Shown: positions 7,632 to 15,146 of the stretch, in pieces
Layout of the letters: each line of letters opens with the position of its first letter
Numbering within the stretch: the first letter of the stretch is position 1
DNA from: Clostridium minihomine
GTDB taxonomy: Bacteria > Bacillota > Clostridia > Oscillospirales > Acutalibacteraceae
Assembly: GCF_900240385.1 (NCBI RefSeq)
Contig: NZ_OEQH01000001.1
Coordinates: forward strand, 248,001 to 312,000
Reading direction: 5' to 3'
DNA length: 64,000 bases
The notes under the pieces: model-generated
The model's input: only the letters and a program-made list of their open reading frames with translations
What the model was told of the DNA's origin: nothing
Database searches by the model: none
Made by a program: the position numbers and the translations under genes

Positions 7632-8708
7632 ATGAATCGAAAAGTTAGGGCAGTCCAGTATGGGTGTGGAAAAATGAGTGTGTACCTGATGCGCTATATG
7701 CTGGAAAAAGATGTTGAGCTCGTTGCTGCGTTTGATGCAAATCCCACTGTAATCGGTAAGGATATCGGTGATATCATCGGCGGTGAAAAAACCGGGATTT
7801 TGGTCTCGGATGCGAAAGATGCCGATAGAATGATGGCACAGCTAAAACCCGATGTTTGTGTGGTGGCGACGCTAAGTACAATAGCCGACATTAAAAACTC
7901 CTTTGCCTTATGCGCTAAAAATGGTGTCAATGCCATCTCTACCTGCGAAGAATCTCTATATCCTTGGAACTCATCGCCGTCCATTACACAAGAACTGGAT
8001 GAACTGGCCAAAGAAAATGGAGTAACTTTGGCTGGAAGCGGTTATCCCGATATGTTTTGGGGCGTGTTAATTGATACACTGTCAGGCTCCATGCATAAGA
8101 TTACAAAAATTAAGGGTTCCAGCAGCTACAATGTGGAAGATTACGGCATTGCATTAGCCAAAGGGCATGGTGCCGGGTTATCCTCACAAGCGTTTGAGCA
8201 GGAAATCGGCAAATATAACAGCCTTTCTTCGGATGAACAGAAAAAGCTTGTTGAGAGCGGCGAGTATGTACCCAGCTATATGTGGAACCAGAATGGGTGG
8301 CTGTGCAGTAAAATGGGCCTTACCGCTATTTCACAAGTACAAAAATGTGTTCCCACAACCCATTCAGAGGATATTCATTCCACAACATTGAACATGACAA
8401 TAAAGGCTGGCCAGCCCACCGGCATGTCGGCGGTTGTTACAACAGAGACAAAAGAAGGGATTACTCTGGAAACGGAATGCATTGGCAAAGTGTATGCAAC
8501 TGGAGAATTTGACCGAAATGATTGGACTTTCTTTGGTGAGCCCGAAACAACTATCAATGTAAACCGTCCGGCAACAGTGCAGCTGACCTGCGCAAATTTG
8601 GTCAATCGTATTCCGGCTCTTATTGCTGCTGAGCCTGGGTACATTTCCACCGATAAAATGCCCAACAATGCATATCTATCTCGTTCCCTGAACGAATATA
8701 TAAAATAA
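7632..8708 (+). CDS. DapB-fold NAD(P)-dependent dehydrogenase, 2,4-diaminopentanoate dehydrogenase-like
   Basis: A 358-residue protein with an N-terminal Rossmann fold (QYGCGKMSVYLMRYM, then VAAFDANPTVIGKDIGDIIG) like dihydrodipicolinate reductase, and a long C-terminal substrate domain typical of the 2,4-diaminopentanoate dehydrogenase group. That enzyme oxidatively deaminates 2,4-diaminopentanoate in anaerobic ornithine fermentation. None of the other ornithine-degradation genes is in this window, so the substrate may be another amine. The start has GTAGGAGG 6 bases upstream. It is a single-gene unit between a MerR-type promoter and a strong terminator. Confidence 0.82.
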   Translation: MNRKVRAVQYGCGKMSVYLMRYMLEKDVELVAAFDANPTVIGKDIGDIIGGEKTGILVSDAKDADRMMAQLKPDVCVVATLSTIADIKNSFALCAKNGVNAISTCEESLYPWNSSPSITQELDELAKENGVTLAGSGYPDMFWGVLIDTLSGSMHKITKIKGSSSYNVEDYGIALAKGHGAGLSSQAFEQEIGKYNSLSSDEQKKLVESGEYVPSYMWNQNGWLCSKMGLTAISQVQKCVPTTHSEDIHSTTLNMTIKAGQPTGMSAVVTTETKEGITLETECIGKVYATGEFDRNDWTFFGEPETTINVNRPATVQLTCANLVNRIPALIAAEPGYISTDKMPNNAYLSRSLNEYIK

Positions 8709-8724
8709 AAGCTGGTGTTATATG

Positions 8725-8760
8725 AAAAACCGTTGGAATGATCTATCCAACGGTTTTTTC
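8725..8760 (+). terminator. Rho-independent terminator
   Basis: AACCGTTGGA (8728-8737) pairs with TCCAACGGTT (8746-8755), followed by a T run. It ends the dehydrogenase transcript. Confidence 0.92.
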
Positions 8761-8860
8761 TTTTTCGCATACGCGGCAGGTATGTTTTTACTATTTTGTT
8801 AGAAATAACTTCGGTCTAACTTGGCTCGAAGCCATTGGTTATCGCTCTAAACGAATCATT

Positions 8861-9277
8861 TTATAAACTGTTGATTATTGATTTTGCAAACTGCTCAGCT
8901 TTTTTCATATCATCAGCATTTGGACGCCCTTTCCGCAAAATCGTATAATGACCGGGGCAATGATATTCTTGATCTGATACATTAAGCCCTTGCGCTTGAA
9001 GATACCTTTTGGTCTTTTCATAAGCAGACTTCACGATAGCCGCTGTGCTGAATACTACAACCTTTTTGATATTCGCTGGATTTAGGGTCAATATATATTC
9101 CTTTAGCTCCGGGTCAATGTCAAAAGCATATATGCCTGTTCCTAAAAACAACAAATCGACTTCGCCTTGTATCGGCTCGTGGATTGACTTTGCAGATCCC
9201 CCTGTTTGTTTAGCGATAGCATCTGCAATTTTCTTTGTATTACCTGATTTTGAATAATAACGCACTTCAATATTCAT
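8861..9277 (-). CDS. Flavodoxin
   Basis: A 138-residue single-domain flavodoxin. The FMN phosphate loop is YYSKSGNTKKIA at the N-terminus, followed by the expected beta-alpha pattern (LLFLGTGIYAF, KVVVFSTAA). Flavodoxins carry one or two electrons at low potential and often replace ferredoxin. It is the last gene of a TetR - membrane protein - flavodoxin operon on the minus strand, 22 bp after the membrane protein. Its electron partner is unknown. An AAGAGGGTG site precedes the ATG. Confidence 0.92.
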   Translation of the reverse strand: MNIEVRYYSKSGNTKKIADAIAKQTGGSAKSIHEPIQGEVDLLFLGTGIYAFDIDPELKEYILTLNPANIKKVVVFSTAAIVKSAYEKTKRYLQAQGLNVSDQEYHCPGHYTILRKGRPNADDMKKAEQFAKSIINSL

Positions 9278-9299
9278 AAAACACCCTCTTTTTAGCTGT

Positions 9300-9668
9300 T
9301 TATTTCACGATCAACGGTGCAAACCTACCAATAATCGACTTTATGACAATGCAGCCAGCAACTACAAAAAGTGCAATTTTGGGGTCATAAAGGATGGGGA
9401 TTTTCCATTTGAATATTTGTGTTGCTGTTGTAAGTAATGCGATTGTTCCAAAGAGGTACCCCATGATGGTGAGCGGGTGAGCAGGTGCATTGCTGATGAA
9501 TTTTCCGATTGTTGGCATAATCATGCACATTGCAAATCCGATTGTGCCTAAAGTAATAACAGCCGATCTCGGTCCATTCATGAATAAGATTTGCTTGCCA
9601 GATAGTCCTGCATAAACAATCAGGCTGGTTATCAACCACTCTGCCAGCAATATTCCAAATCCTTTCAT
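9300..9668 (-). CDS. Four-helix membrane protein of unknown function
   Basis: A 122-residue protein with four predicted membrane segments (near residues 4-22, 35-55, 66-86 and 98-118). I do not recognise the family. Its start overlaps the end of the TetR gene by 4 bp (ATGA type) and the flavodoxin follows after 22 bp, so the three are co-translated. Such an arrangement suggests a TetR-controlled flavin or redox function at the membrane, but no motif supports a specific reaction. Confidence 0.75.
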   Translation of the reverse strand: MKGFGILLAEWLITSLIVYAGLSGKQILFMNGPRSAVITLGTIGFAMCMIMPTIGKFISNAPAHPLTIMGYLFGTIALLTTATQIFKWKIPILYDPKIALFVVAGCIVIKSIIGRFAPLIVK

Positions 9669-10300
9669 TGTTTATCACCCTTTAAATAGATTTTATTGAA
9701 CATCGTAATATGTCTTTCTAAAAAAGATGAAGCTTCTTCATATTTTTCGGGCTGATTGTCGTATTTGGATAACAGCAAATACAGAGGGGAATAAAACTGC
9801 AAGGCCATTACCATTGGGTCGGCATCAACATAAACCCCATCATTTATTAAATTAGTGAACACACCTGCGATATAATCTAACCCCTTGTCTATTATCAATT
9901 CCCTAAAAAACTTGCTTGTTTCCGAAGTTCTATACTGTTCCATTGTCAACATCCTACGCAGTTGTGAACCGTACTCTGTTTTGAGATAGAACTGAAACAT
10001 CGTAACGCTAATACGAAATAATTCCTCTCTTACATCACTTTCTTCTGAGAGAATATTGGCCATGTTTCCAGAGGGAATAAAAGTAGAAACTTCCTCTTGA
10101 TAACGACGCTCAATGTCTTTGAGAATGGAATTAAAAATGTCTTGTTTTCCGCTATAATGCTTGTAAAGGGCGCTCTCTCGTATTCCGATTTCTTTTGATA
10201 TGTCACGGATACCAACGCCGTCATAACCTCTTTTAGAAAACAATTTTAGTGCAACTGTCAAAATAACTTCCTTTGTATCCCGGGTTTCGTTTTTTGGCAT
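9665..10300 (-). CDS. TetR-family transcriptional repressor
   Basis: A 211-residue regulator with the TetR N-terminal helix-turn-helix (residues ~10-55; ALKLFSKRGYDGVGIRDIS and then SALYKHYSGKQDIF) and a helical ligand-binding domain. It heads the operon with the 122-residue membrane protein and flavodoxin. A perfect 11-bp inverted repeat covers the -10 element of its own promoter, so autorepression of the whole operon is very likely. The ligand is unknown. An AGGTTC-type site lies before the ATG at 10300. Confidence 0.93.
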   Translation of the reverse strand: MPKNETRDTKEVILTVALKLFSKRGYDGVGIRDISKEIGIRESALYKHYSGKQDIFNSILKDIERRYQEEVSTFIPSGNMANILSEESDVREELFRISVTMFQFYLKTEYGSQLRRMLTMEQYRTSETSKFFRELIIDKGLDYIAGVFTNLINDGVYVDADPMVMALQFYSPLYLLLSKYDNQPEKYEEASSFLERHITMFNKIYLKGDKQ

Positions 10301-10330
10301 AAGAACCTCCAGTAATAAATCGGTGATCAG

Positions 10331-10371
10331 TTGTTCACTATAATGATAGTGAACAATCGCTCACTTGTCAA
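10331..10371 (-). promoter_or_regulatory. Promoter and palindromic operator of the TetR operon
   Basis: On the minus strand, -35 TTGACA (10371-10366) and -10 TATCAT (10348-10343) are 17 bp apart. A perfect inverted repeat, TTGTTCACTAT / ATAGTGAACAA (10331-10341 and 10346-10356, 4-base centre), overlaps the -10. This is the size and placement expected for a TetR-family operator; that the adjacent TetR binds it is inferred. Confidence 0.78.
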
Positions 10372-10555
10372 GGAGGAAACTAAATTAAATTTTCACGCTG
10401 TTATTTATGGGCATTCTGAGTTTCCCCAAACCCAGCTATGTTGCGTCATTTTACTGTCACTCATTCCTTGTTTCACTTCGGGGCAACTTGGCCCAAATTC
10501 CTAAAGTGCAACCAGTTTTGCTGCTCCATTTATGATATAATAACCTTACGGCATA

Positions 10556-10576
10556 ATCGAAAGCAAAGCTTTCGAT
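10556..10576. repeat. Perfect 9-bp inverted repeat in an otherwise empty intergenic region
   Basis: ATCGAAAGC and GCTTTCGAT flank AAA. It lies about 200 bases upstream of the DIP1984-family gene. The surrounding gap (10372-10772) has no convincing gene; an open frame runs through its second half in frame with that gene but lacks a ribosome site. The repeat could be an operator or the stem of a small hairpin. Confidence 0.5.
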
Positions 10577-10772
10577 GCCTAACAGAACATTGAATCATAG
10601 CTTACGCTTGCTTTCGTGTCAGCAATCAATCCATTGCAATCTGAGCCAAGCCCAGAACAGGAATCGGTATTTCTGTAAGGACCGAAAAAAGCGATTTAGG
10701 GTAAAAAGCCCTTTTACTCCAGAAATATATTTGGTTTATGAAAATCAATGTACAGAGAAAGGCGGCATCCAT

Positions 10773-11231
10773 ATGAAATTGGCAGAAGCACTTTTACTGC
10801 GTTCCGAATATCAAAAAAAGCTTGAAAACCTGCAAAGCCGGATCATGGTCAACCTTAAAGTGCAAGAAGATGATAAACCGCATGAGAATCCAGAGGAGCT
10901 TCTGAAAGAGGCTTTTGATCTTAACGAGTAGCTCTGTGCGTTGGTGAAGCAGATTAACGCGTGCAACAACGCTACCACGCTGTCGAATGGCCAAACCTTG
11001 TCGGAAGCTCTTGCCGACCGGGACATGCTGATGAAAAAGCGTAACCTGCTGGCAGCTGCCGCAGCAAAAGCCAATGAACAAGATTATCGCTTCACCCATA
11101 CTGAGGTCAAAATGTGCGTGACGCTGCCGATCCGCGAACTGCAAAAGCAAATTGACAGTCTTTCCCGCAGCTTTCGGGAGTTAGATACTCAGATTCAGGC
11201 CGCCAACTGGACGGTGGAACTGAAAGAATAA
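10773..11231 (+). pseudogene. DIP1984-family protein interrupted by an in-frame amber codon
   Basis: Read through, this is a 152-codon gene whose two halves (MKLAEALLLRSEYQKKLE... to ...FDLNE, then LCALVKQINACNN... to ...NWTVELKE) together make a full-length member of the DIP1984 (septicolysin-like) family of helical proteins of unknown function. The frame is kept; the only lesion is a TAG at 10929-10931 (codon 53). TAG is an ordinary stop elsewhere in this window (for example at 29296-29298 and 34763-34765), so recoding is unlikely and a recent nonsense mutation or sequencing error is the simplest reading. The ATG at 10773 has only a weak ribosome site (AAAGGCGG). Confidence 0.75.
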
Positions 11232-11465
11232 CAGGCAGCAGGTAACCGAAAACACCAAAGTGGGTATGAAAAAGTCCCTTCGGGGCATTTGAATTGGCGG
11301 GCGTGGGACAGCTCAGGGGTTCGATTCCTCATATGACAGTTCAGTCCAATACCAATTACACGCGTACATCTGATGAATTACGCTTTATGACCACATACCG
11401 GTTGGCTTTTTCGGCGAGGGTGGGGTTGGGGTTCTGCCTTGTTTTTTGTGTCGTTAGTGTATGGA

Positions 11466-11494
11466 TTGACAAACCGCGTAATGTGTGCTATGCT
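11466..11494 (+). promoter_or_regulatory. Promoter of the rtcB leader transcript
   Basis: TTGACA (11466-11471) and TATGCT (11489-11494) are 17 bp apart. Transcription would start near 11501, giving a leader of about 185 bases before rtcB that contains a small open frame and a terminator. Confidence 0.8.
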
Positions 11495-11526
11495 CCAGTT
11501 ATATTTTGAAAAGGTAGGTGAACGTC

Positions 11527-11607
11527 ATGCAGGATCTATATCAACCAACAATAAGCAGTAAGAATAGCACCATCAGTTCATGCTTTTTTCGGCATGGCGT
11601 TTTGTAG
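11527..11607 (+). CDS. Putative 26-residue leader peptide of rtcB
   Basis: ATG at 11527 with AGGTAGGTG 6 bases upstream opens a 26-codon frame ending TAG at 11605-11607. The peptide is Ser/Thr/Ile-rich and ends ...SSCFFRHGVL. It lies entirely between a consensus promoter and a terminator hairpin that precedes rtcB, the usual place for an attenuation leader. Bases AATAAGC (11550-11556) could pair with GCTTATT (11610-11616), linking the frame to the region just before the terminator. That it is translated and regulatory is inferred; I know of no described family. Confidence 0.5.
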   Translation: MQDLYQPTISSKNSTISSCFFRHGVL

Positions 11608-11626
11608 CGCTTATTTGTCGATAACC

Positions 11627-11657
11627 AAGGCCCGGAACTGAGGTTCCGGGCCTTTTT
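11627..11657 (+). terminator. Terminator between leader peptide and rtcB (probable attenuator)
   Basis: A perfect 12-bp stem (AAGGCCCGGAAC 11627-11638 with GTTCCGGGCCTT 11643-11654, loop TGAG) runs into five Ts. It is 29 bases upstream of the rtcB start and downstream of the only visible promoter, so rtcB expression must require read-through or antitermination unless another promoter exists. Confidence 0.88.
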
Positions 11658-11686
11658 GCGTCTAAATACAGAAAATGAGGTTTTTT

Positions 11687-12877
11687 ATGATTGAATTACA
11701 AGGCAAATACAATACCGCCAAGGTTTTTACCGATACCGTAGAGAACGAGGCTATTTTACAGATCATCAATCTTTTGAATCAGGAATTTGTGTCCGGCAGT
11801 AAAATACGCATCATGCCGGATACCCATGCCGGCGCGGGTTGCACCATTGGTACCACTATGACCATCGCCGACAAGGTTGTACCAAACTTGGTGGGTGTAG
11901 ATATCGGCTGCGGTATGGAGACCGTTCTTTTGGAAGATACGCACGTCGAGCTGCAAAAGCTTGACAAGGTGATCCACTTTTATGTTCCCGCCGGGTTTTC
12001 CATTCGTGAGAAGGCGCATCCCTATCTTCACGACATCGACCTTGCTGCACTGCGCTGTGTGGACAATGTCAATCTCAACCGCGCCAAGTTGAGCCTTGGC
12101 ACGTTGGGCGGCGGTAACCACTTTATCGAGCTTGACCATGACGACGATGGCCGGCTCTACCTTGTCGTACACTCAGGCAGCCGCAACCTTGGCAAGCAGG
12201 TGGCGGAACACTATCAGCGTGCCGCCGCACGGGATCTCAACGATAAAGCCAAAGAAATGAACAAACTAATCGCCGATTTCAAACGGCAGGGGCGCGAAAC
12301 CGAAATTCAGACGGAACTTAAAAAGCTTGGTGTGCGCAAGGTCGATAAAAATCTCGCTTTCTGCGAGGGCCAGCTGTTTGACGACTACCTTCACGACATG
12401 GCTATTGTCCAGCGATATGCCGAACTGAATCGCCGAGCGATTGTTCAAGAGATTGTCAAGCAGATGAAATTCAAAATTTCTGACAGTTTTACGACCATCC
12501 ACAATTATATCGACCTCGATGCCATGATCCTGCGCAAGGGCGCCATCTCGGCTAAGGCGGGCGAACGCGTGCTGATCCCAATGAATATGCGGGACGGCAG
12601 CCTTATTTGTGTCGGCAAGGGTAACCCCGACTGGAATTGTTCGGCACCCCACGGCGCGGGACGCCTGATGAGCCGTTCGGTTGCCAAGGCAAGCATCACG
12701 CTTACACAATTCAAGCAGTCGATGCAGGGTGTTTACTCGTCTACCGTCAACAAAAGCACGATTGACGAAGCTCCGTTTGCCTATAAACCGATGGAAGAGA
12801 TCGTTGCCAATATCGGCGACACAGTGGAAATCATCAACACCATCAAGCCGCTTTATAACTTTAAGGCGGCAGAATAG
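11687..12877 (+). CDS. rtcB: RNA-splicing ligase RtcB
   Basis: A 396-residue RtcB. The enzyme joins RNA 2',3'-cyclic phosphate or 3'-phosphate ends to 5'-OH ends using GTP and Mn2+, in RNA repair or tRNA maturation. Conserved blocks are present in order: MPDTHAGAGCTIGT, GVDIGCGME (metal Cys), LGTLGGGNHFIE, VVHSGSRNLG, AISAKAGERVLIPMNMRDGS and APHGAGRLMSR with the His that is guanylylated. The ATG at 11687 is preferred over one 12 bases upstream, because GAGG lies 6 bases before it and family members begin M-x-E-L-x-G-K-Y-N-T. The gene lies behind a leader peptide and terminator. The next 200 bases hold no gene. Confidence 0.96.
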   Translation: MIELQGKYNTAKVFTDTVENEAILQIINLLNQEFVSGSKIRIMPDTHAGAGCTIGTTMTIADKVVPNLVGVDIGCGMETVLLEDTHVELQKLDKVIHFYVPAGFSIREKAHPYLHDIDLAALRCVDNVNLNRAKLSLGTLGGGNHFIELDHDDDGRLYLVVHSGSRNLGKQVAEHYQRAAARDLNDKAKEMNKLIADFKRQGRETEIQTELKKLGVRKVDKNLAFCEGQLFDDYLHDMAIVQRYAELNRRAIVQEIVKQMKFKISDSFTTIHNYIDLDAMILRKGAISAKAGERVLIPMNMRDGSLICVGKGNPDWNCSAPHGAGRLMSRSVAKASITLTQFKQSMQGVYSSTVNKSTIDEAPFAYKPMEEIVANIGDTVEIINTIKPLYNFKAAE

Positions 12878-13031
12878 AATCACGAGCATTATCAAAACAC
12901 CCGTTGCAGTCCATCCATTCCAATGGTTTAATGCCCCGTTCAACGTGGCCCCTGTATGAGGGCATATATTTGGGCTGAAATCGGGAGTTCCTTCTTTTCG
13001 GGGAGTGTTTGTGGTAAGATGAGTGAAAAGA

Positions 13032-13054
13032 ATGTCACCTTTAAGGCGTGACAT
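13032..13054. repeat. 7-bp inverted repeat before the GNAT-YoaP gene
   Basis: ATGTCAC (13032-13038) and GTGACAT (13048-13054) are perfect complements, 30 bases upstream of the start at 13084. It may be an operator or a hairpin in the 5' untranslated region; no T tract follows. Confidence 0.4.
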
Positions 13055-13083
13055 ATTATTATTGAAAATGGGGAGTGGGGCAC

Positions 13084-13833
13084 ATGAATACTGATTTTAT
13101 AAATTTAACAGCAGATAATCTTGCGGATGAGCATTTATGCTGCATTATCCGCAGTAAAAAGCTCCATCCGGGTGTTGAAGCAAAGCGGCAATGGCTTTCA
13201 GAGCGACTAAAGGAAGGTCATGTCTTTCGGAAGTTAAACGCAAAAGCTACGGTTTTTATTGAATATGCTCCTCTTGAAACAGCCTGGGTTCCCATAACTG
13301 GTGACAACTATTATTATGTGTATTGCTTATGGGTTTTGGGCAGTTACAAAGGAAAAGGATATGGGAAATTATTGATGGAGTATTGCTTGGCCGACGCCAA
13401 GGAAAAGGGGAAATCCGGAGTTTGTATGCTTGGGGCAAAAAAGCAAAAATCTTGGCTTACTGACCAATCATTTGCGAAAAGGTTTGGCTTTCAGGTTGTT
13501 GATACTACCGACAGTGAATATGAATTACTTGCACTTTCGTTTGACGGAACAACGCCAAAGTTTGCACAAAATGTTAAAAACCAAGAAATTGAAAGCAAAG
13601 AGCTAACCATTTATTATGATGTGCAGTGTCCTTATGTCTATCAAAGCATTGATTCCATAAAACAGTATTGTGAAATGAATGGCATTCCTGTATCTTTGGT
13701 TCCAGTAGATACGCTTCAAAAAGCAAAGGAATTGCCCTGTGTTTTCAATAACTGGGGTGTGTTTTATAAAGGAAATTTTGAGACAGTCAATTTGTTAGAT
13801 ATTGCCTATTTAAAAAGAATACTGAAAAAATGA
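13084..13833 (+). CDS. GNAT N-acetyltransferase with C-terminal YoaP-like domain
   Basis: A 249-residue two-domain protein. Residues ~1-165 are a GNAT acetyltransferase with the acetyl-CoA loop in GSYKGKGYGKLLME. The C-terminal part (from about 180) begins LTIYYDVQCPYV and ends NNWGVFYKGNFET...IAYLKRILKK, matching the YoaP-type tail found on some Firmicutes GNAT proteins. The substrate is unknown. The ATG at 13084 has GGGGAGTGGGG just upstream; a GTG 9 bases earlier lies within that site. A strong terminator follows. Confidence 0.86.
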   Translation: MNTDFINLTADNLADEHLCCIIRSKKLHPGVEAKRQWLSERLKEGHVFRKLNAKATVFIEYAPLETAWVPITGDNYYYVYCLWVLGSYKGKGYGKLLMEYCLADAKEKGKSGVCMLGAKKQKSWLTDQSFAKRFGFQVVDTTDSEYELLALSFDGTTPKFAQNVKNQEIESKELTIYYDVQCPYVYQSIDSIKQYCEMNGIPVSLVPVDTLQKAKELPCVFNNWGVFYKGNFETVNLLDIAYLKRILKK

Positions 13834-13876
13834 AAATACAATTTAGTTTTTTCATTATGGATTGAGTGACGATTTC

Positions 13877-13908
13877 AAGCATGGCAGCTGCACCTGCCAT
13901 GCTTTTTT
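13877..13908 (+). terminator. Rho-independent terminator
   Basis: AAGCATGGCAG (13877-13887) pairs perfectly with CTGCCATGCTT (13894-13904) around a 6-base loop, followed by Ts. It ends the GNAT-YoaP transcript. Confidence 0.92.
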
Positions 13909-13999
13909 CGCGCCATTTTTATCATTGGCTGATTTTGTTTCTGCAATTGCCCCGCTATTCACCCCTCATTCCAATCCGATTCAACCTTAAAATAATAAA

Positions 14000-14053
14000 T
14001 GTTGACACAGGAAACAATCTGTTGTATAATCACAATTGTTTCCTGTGTCAACA
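14000..14053 (+). promoter_or_regulatory. Consensus promoter framed by a perfect 19-bp inverted repeat (MarR operator)
   Basis: TTGACA (14002-14007) and TATAAT (14025-14030) with a 17-bp spacer form a perfect sigma-A promoter. A 19-base arm (14000-14018) covering the -35 is exactly complementary to 14035-14053, just past the -10, with a 16-base centre. A bound dimer or pair of dimers would block the promoter. It lies 67 bases before a marR gene, so autorepression is the natural reading. Confidence 0.88.
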
Positions 14054-14119
14054 ATAAAGTCAACGGAATCAAGACCATTTGATCGATTGTCACCGATCAT
14101 ACGGTAGGAAAGGGAAATC

Positions 14120-14581
14120 ATGATGGAAATGGAATTACTCAAAGAGTTTGAAAAACTATATCAACTTCAAGAAACGATAGCCCAGCTTTCAACAAAAGAT
14201 CTTTACGATGCTCTGGGTACTACCGACACCCACTGCATTAATTTTATTGGAACGGTTCAAGAAGCCAATGGAGTACAGATTTCTGCGAATCTAGGGTTAA
14301 CACGCAGCGCAATCAGTAAAATTACAACTCGGCTAGAAAAAAAGGGGTATATCCAAGGCTATAAAAAAGCAAACAACCATAAAGAGGTTTTTTATCGTTT
14401 GACAGAACAAGGGCAAGAGATTTATTGTAAACACGAAAAAGCCCATAACGCCTGGCTCATACGAGATCAAGAATTTTTAAAAACAGTTGACGAGGCAGAG
14501 AAAAAAATAATGCTGCGTGTGCTGAAAGATTTTAATCACTATATCTTAGAAAAAATGGAGGTATTTAAAGATGATAATTGA
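14120..14581 (+). CDS. MarR-family transcriptional regulator
   Basis: A 153-residue MarR protein with a winged helix in the middle (VQISANLGLTRSAISKITTRLEKKGYIQGY, then the wing FYRLTEQGQEIY) between dimerisation helices at both ends. The ATG at 14120 has AGGAAAGGG 6 bases upstream. Its 3' end overlaps the cyclase-family gene by 11 bp. The 19-bp inverted repeat around its own promoter is the probable binding site. The ligand is unknown and may be a substrate of the downstream hydrolase. Confidence 0.93.
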   Translation: MMEMELLKEFEKLYQLQETIAQLSTKDLYDALGTTDTHCINFIGTVQEANGVQISANLGLTRSAISKITTRLEKKGYIQGYKKANNHKEVFYRLTEQGQEIYCKHEKAHNAWLIRDQEFLKTVDEAEKKIMLRVLKDFNHYILEKMEVFKDDN

Positions 14582-15146
14582 TTTAACAACAAAAATATCC
14601 AAGGAATTTTTGGAATGGATTGAAAGTTTTCCAAAAAATAAACATGTAGATAGTGGGCATATTGGCACCCATTTAGATATTTATAAAAAAAGCGATATTC
14701 CAATGGAAGCCTTTAGAACCAAAGCAGTTGTAATAGATGTTGAGAAAATTGCCAATCAACGGGATATTACAATAGAAGATATGAAAGAAATAGAAATCCC
14801 CTTAAATGGTTTTGTGCTTTTTCACACGGGAAGAATCAATGAATTTGAATATGGCAGTGATCAATACTTTGCAAATCACCCTCAACTCTCTCATGAATTA
14901 ATAGATTATTTGTTAGAAAAGAAAATAAGGTTTATTGGGATCGACTGTTCTGGTATTCGCAGGGGTGAGGAACATCAAGCGGCAGATGAGCTGTGCGAAT
15001 TAAATGGCTGCTATGTAATTGAAAACTTATGCAATTTGGATCAGCTAATCGATAAAAATCAGAAGATTAAGAATATTTACACGATGTGGCTGGAACATCC
15101 AAAAGCCACCGGATTACCTTGCAGGGTATTAGCAGAGATCATTTGA
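14571..15146 (+). CDS. Cyclase-family (kynurenine formamidase-like) metal hydrolase
   Basis: A 191-residue protein with the HIGTHLD motif (HxGTHxD) that binds the metal ion in the cyclase/arylformamidase family, and a second conserved block in GIDCSGIRRGEEHQAAD. Members hydrolyse amides or cyclic compounds, including N-formylkynurenine. It is short for the family (about 200-220 usual) but appears complete. It overlaps the marR gene by 11 bp and shares its promoter, so its substrate may be the regulator's ligand. The exact reaction cannot be assigned. Confidence 0.86.
   Translation: MIIDLTTKISKEFLEWIESFPKNKHVDSGHIGTHLDIYKKSDIPMEAFRTKAVVIDVEKIANQRDITIEDMKEIEIPLNGFVLFHTGRINEFEYGSDQYFANHPQLSHELIDYLLEKKIRFIGIDCSGIRRGEEHQAADELCELNGCYVIENLCNLDQLIDKNQKIKNIYTMWLEHPKATGLPCRVLAEII

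Noticed and set aside
10575-10772. N-terminal extension of the DIP1984-family frame
   Set aside because: Family members begin at the ATG at 10773; the upstream codons have no ribosome site and overlap the inverted repeat at 10556-10576.
10929-10931. Genome-wide amber recoding to explain the TAG in the DIP1984 gene
   Set aside because: Other genes here (28756-29298, 34250-34765) end in TAG at the expected length, so TAG works as a normal stop.
12266-13054. 262-codon open frame on the minus strand across rtcB
   Set aside because: It is antisense to the strongly conserved rtcB, has no ribosome site or family pattern, and reflects codon bias of the real gene.
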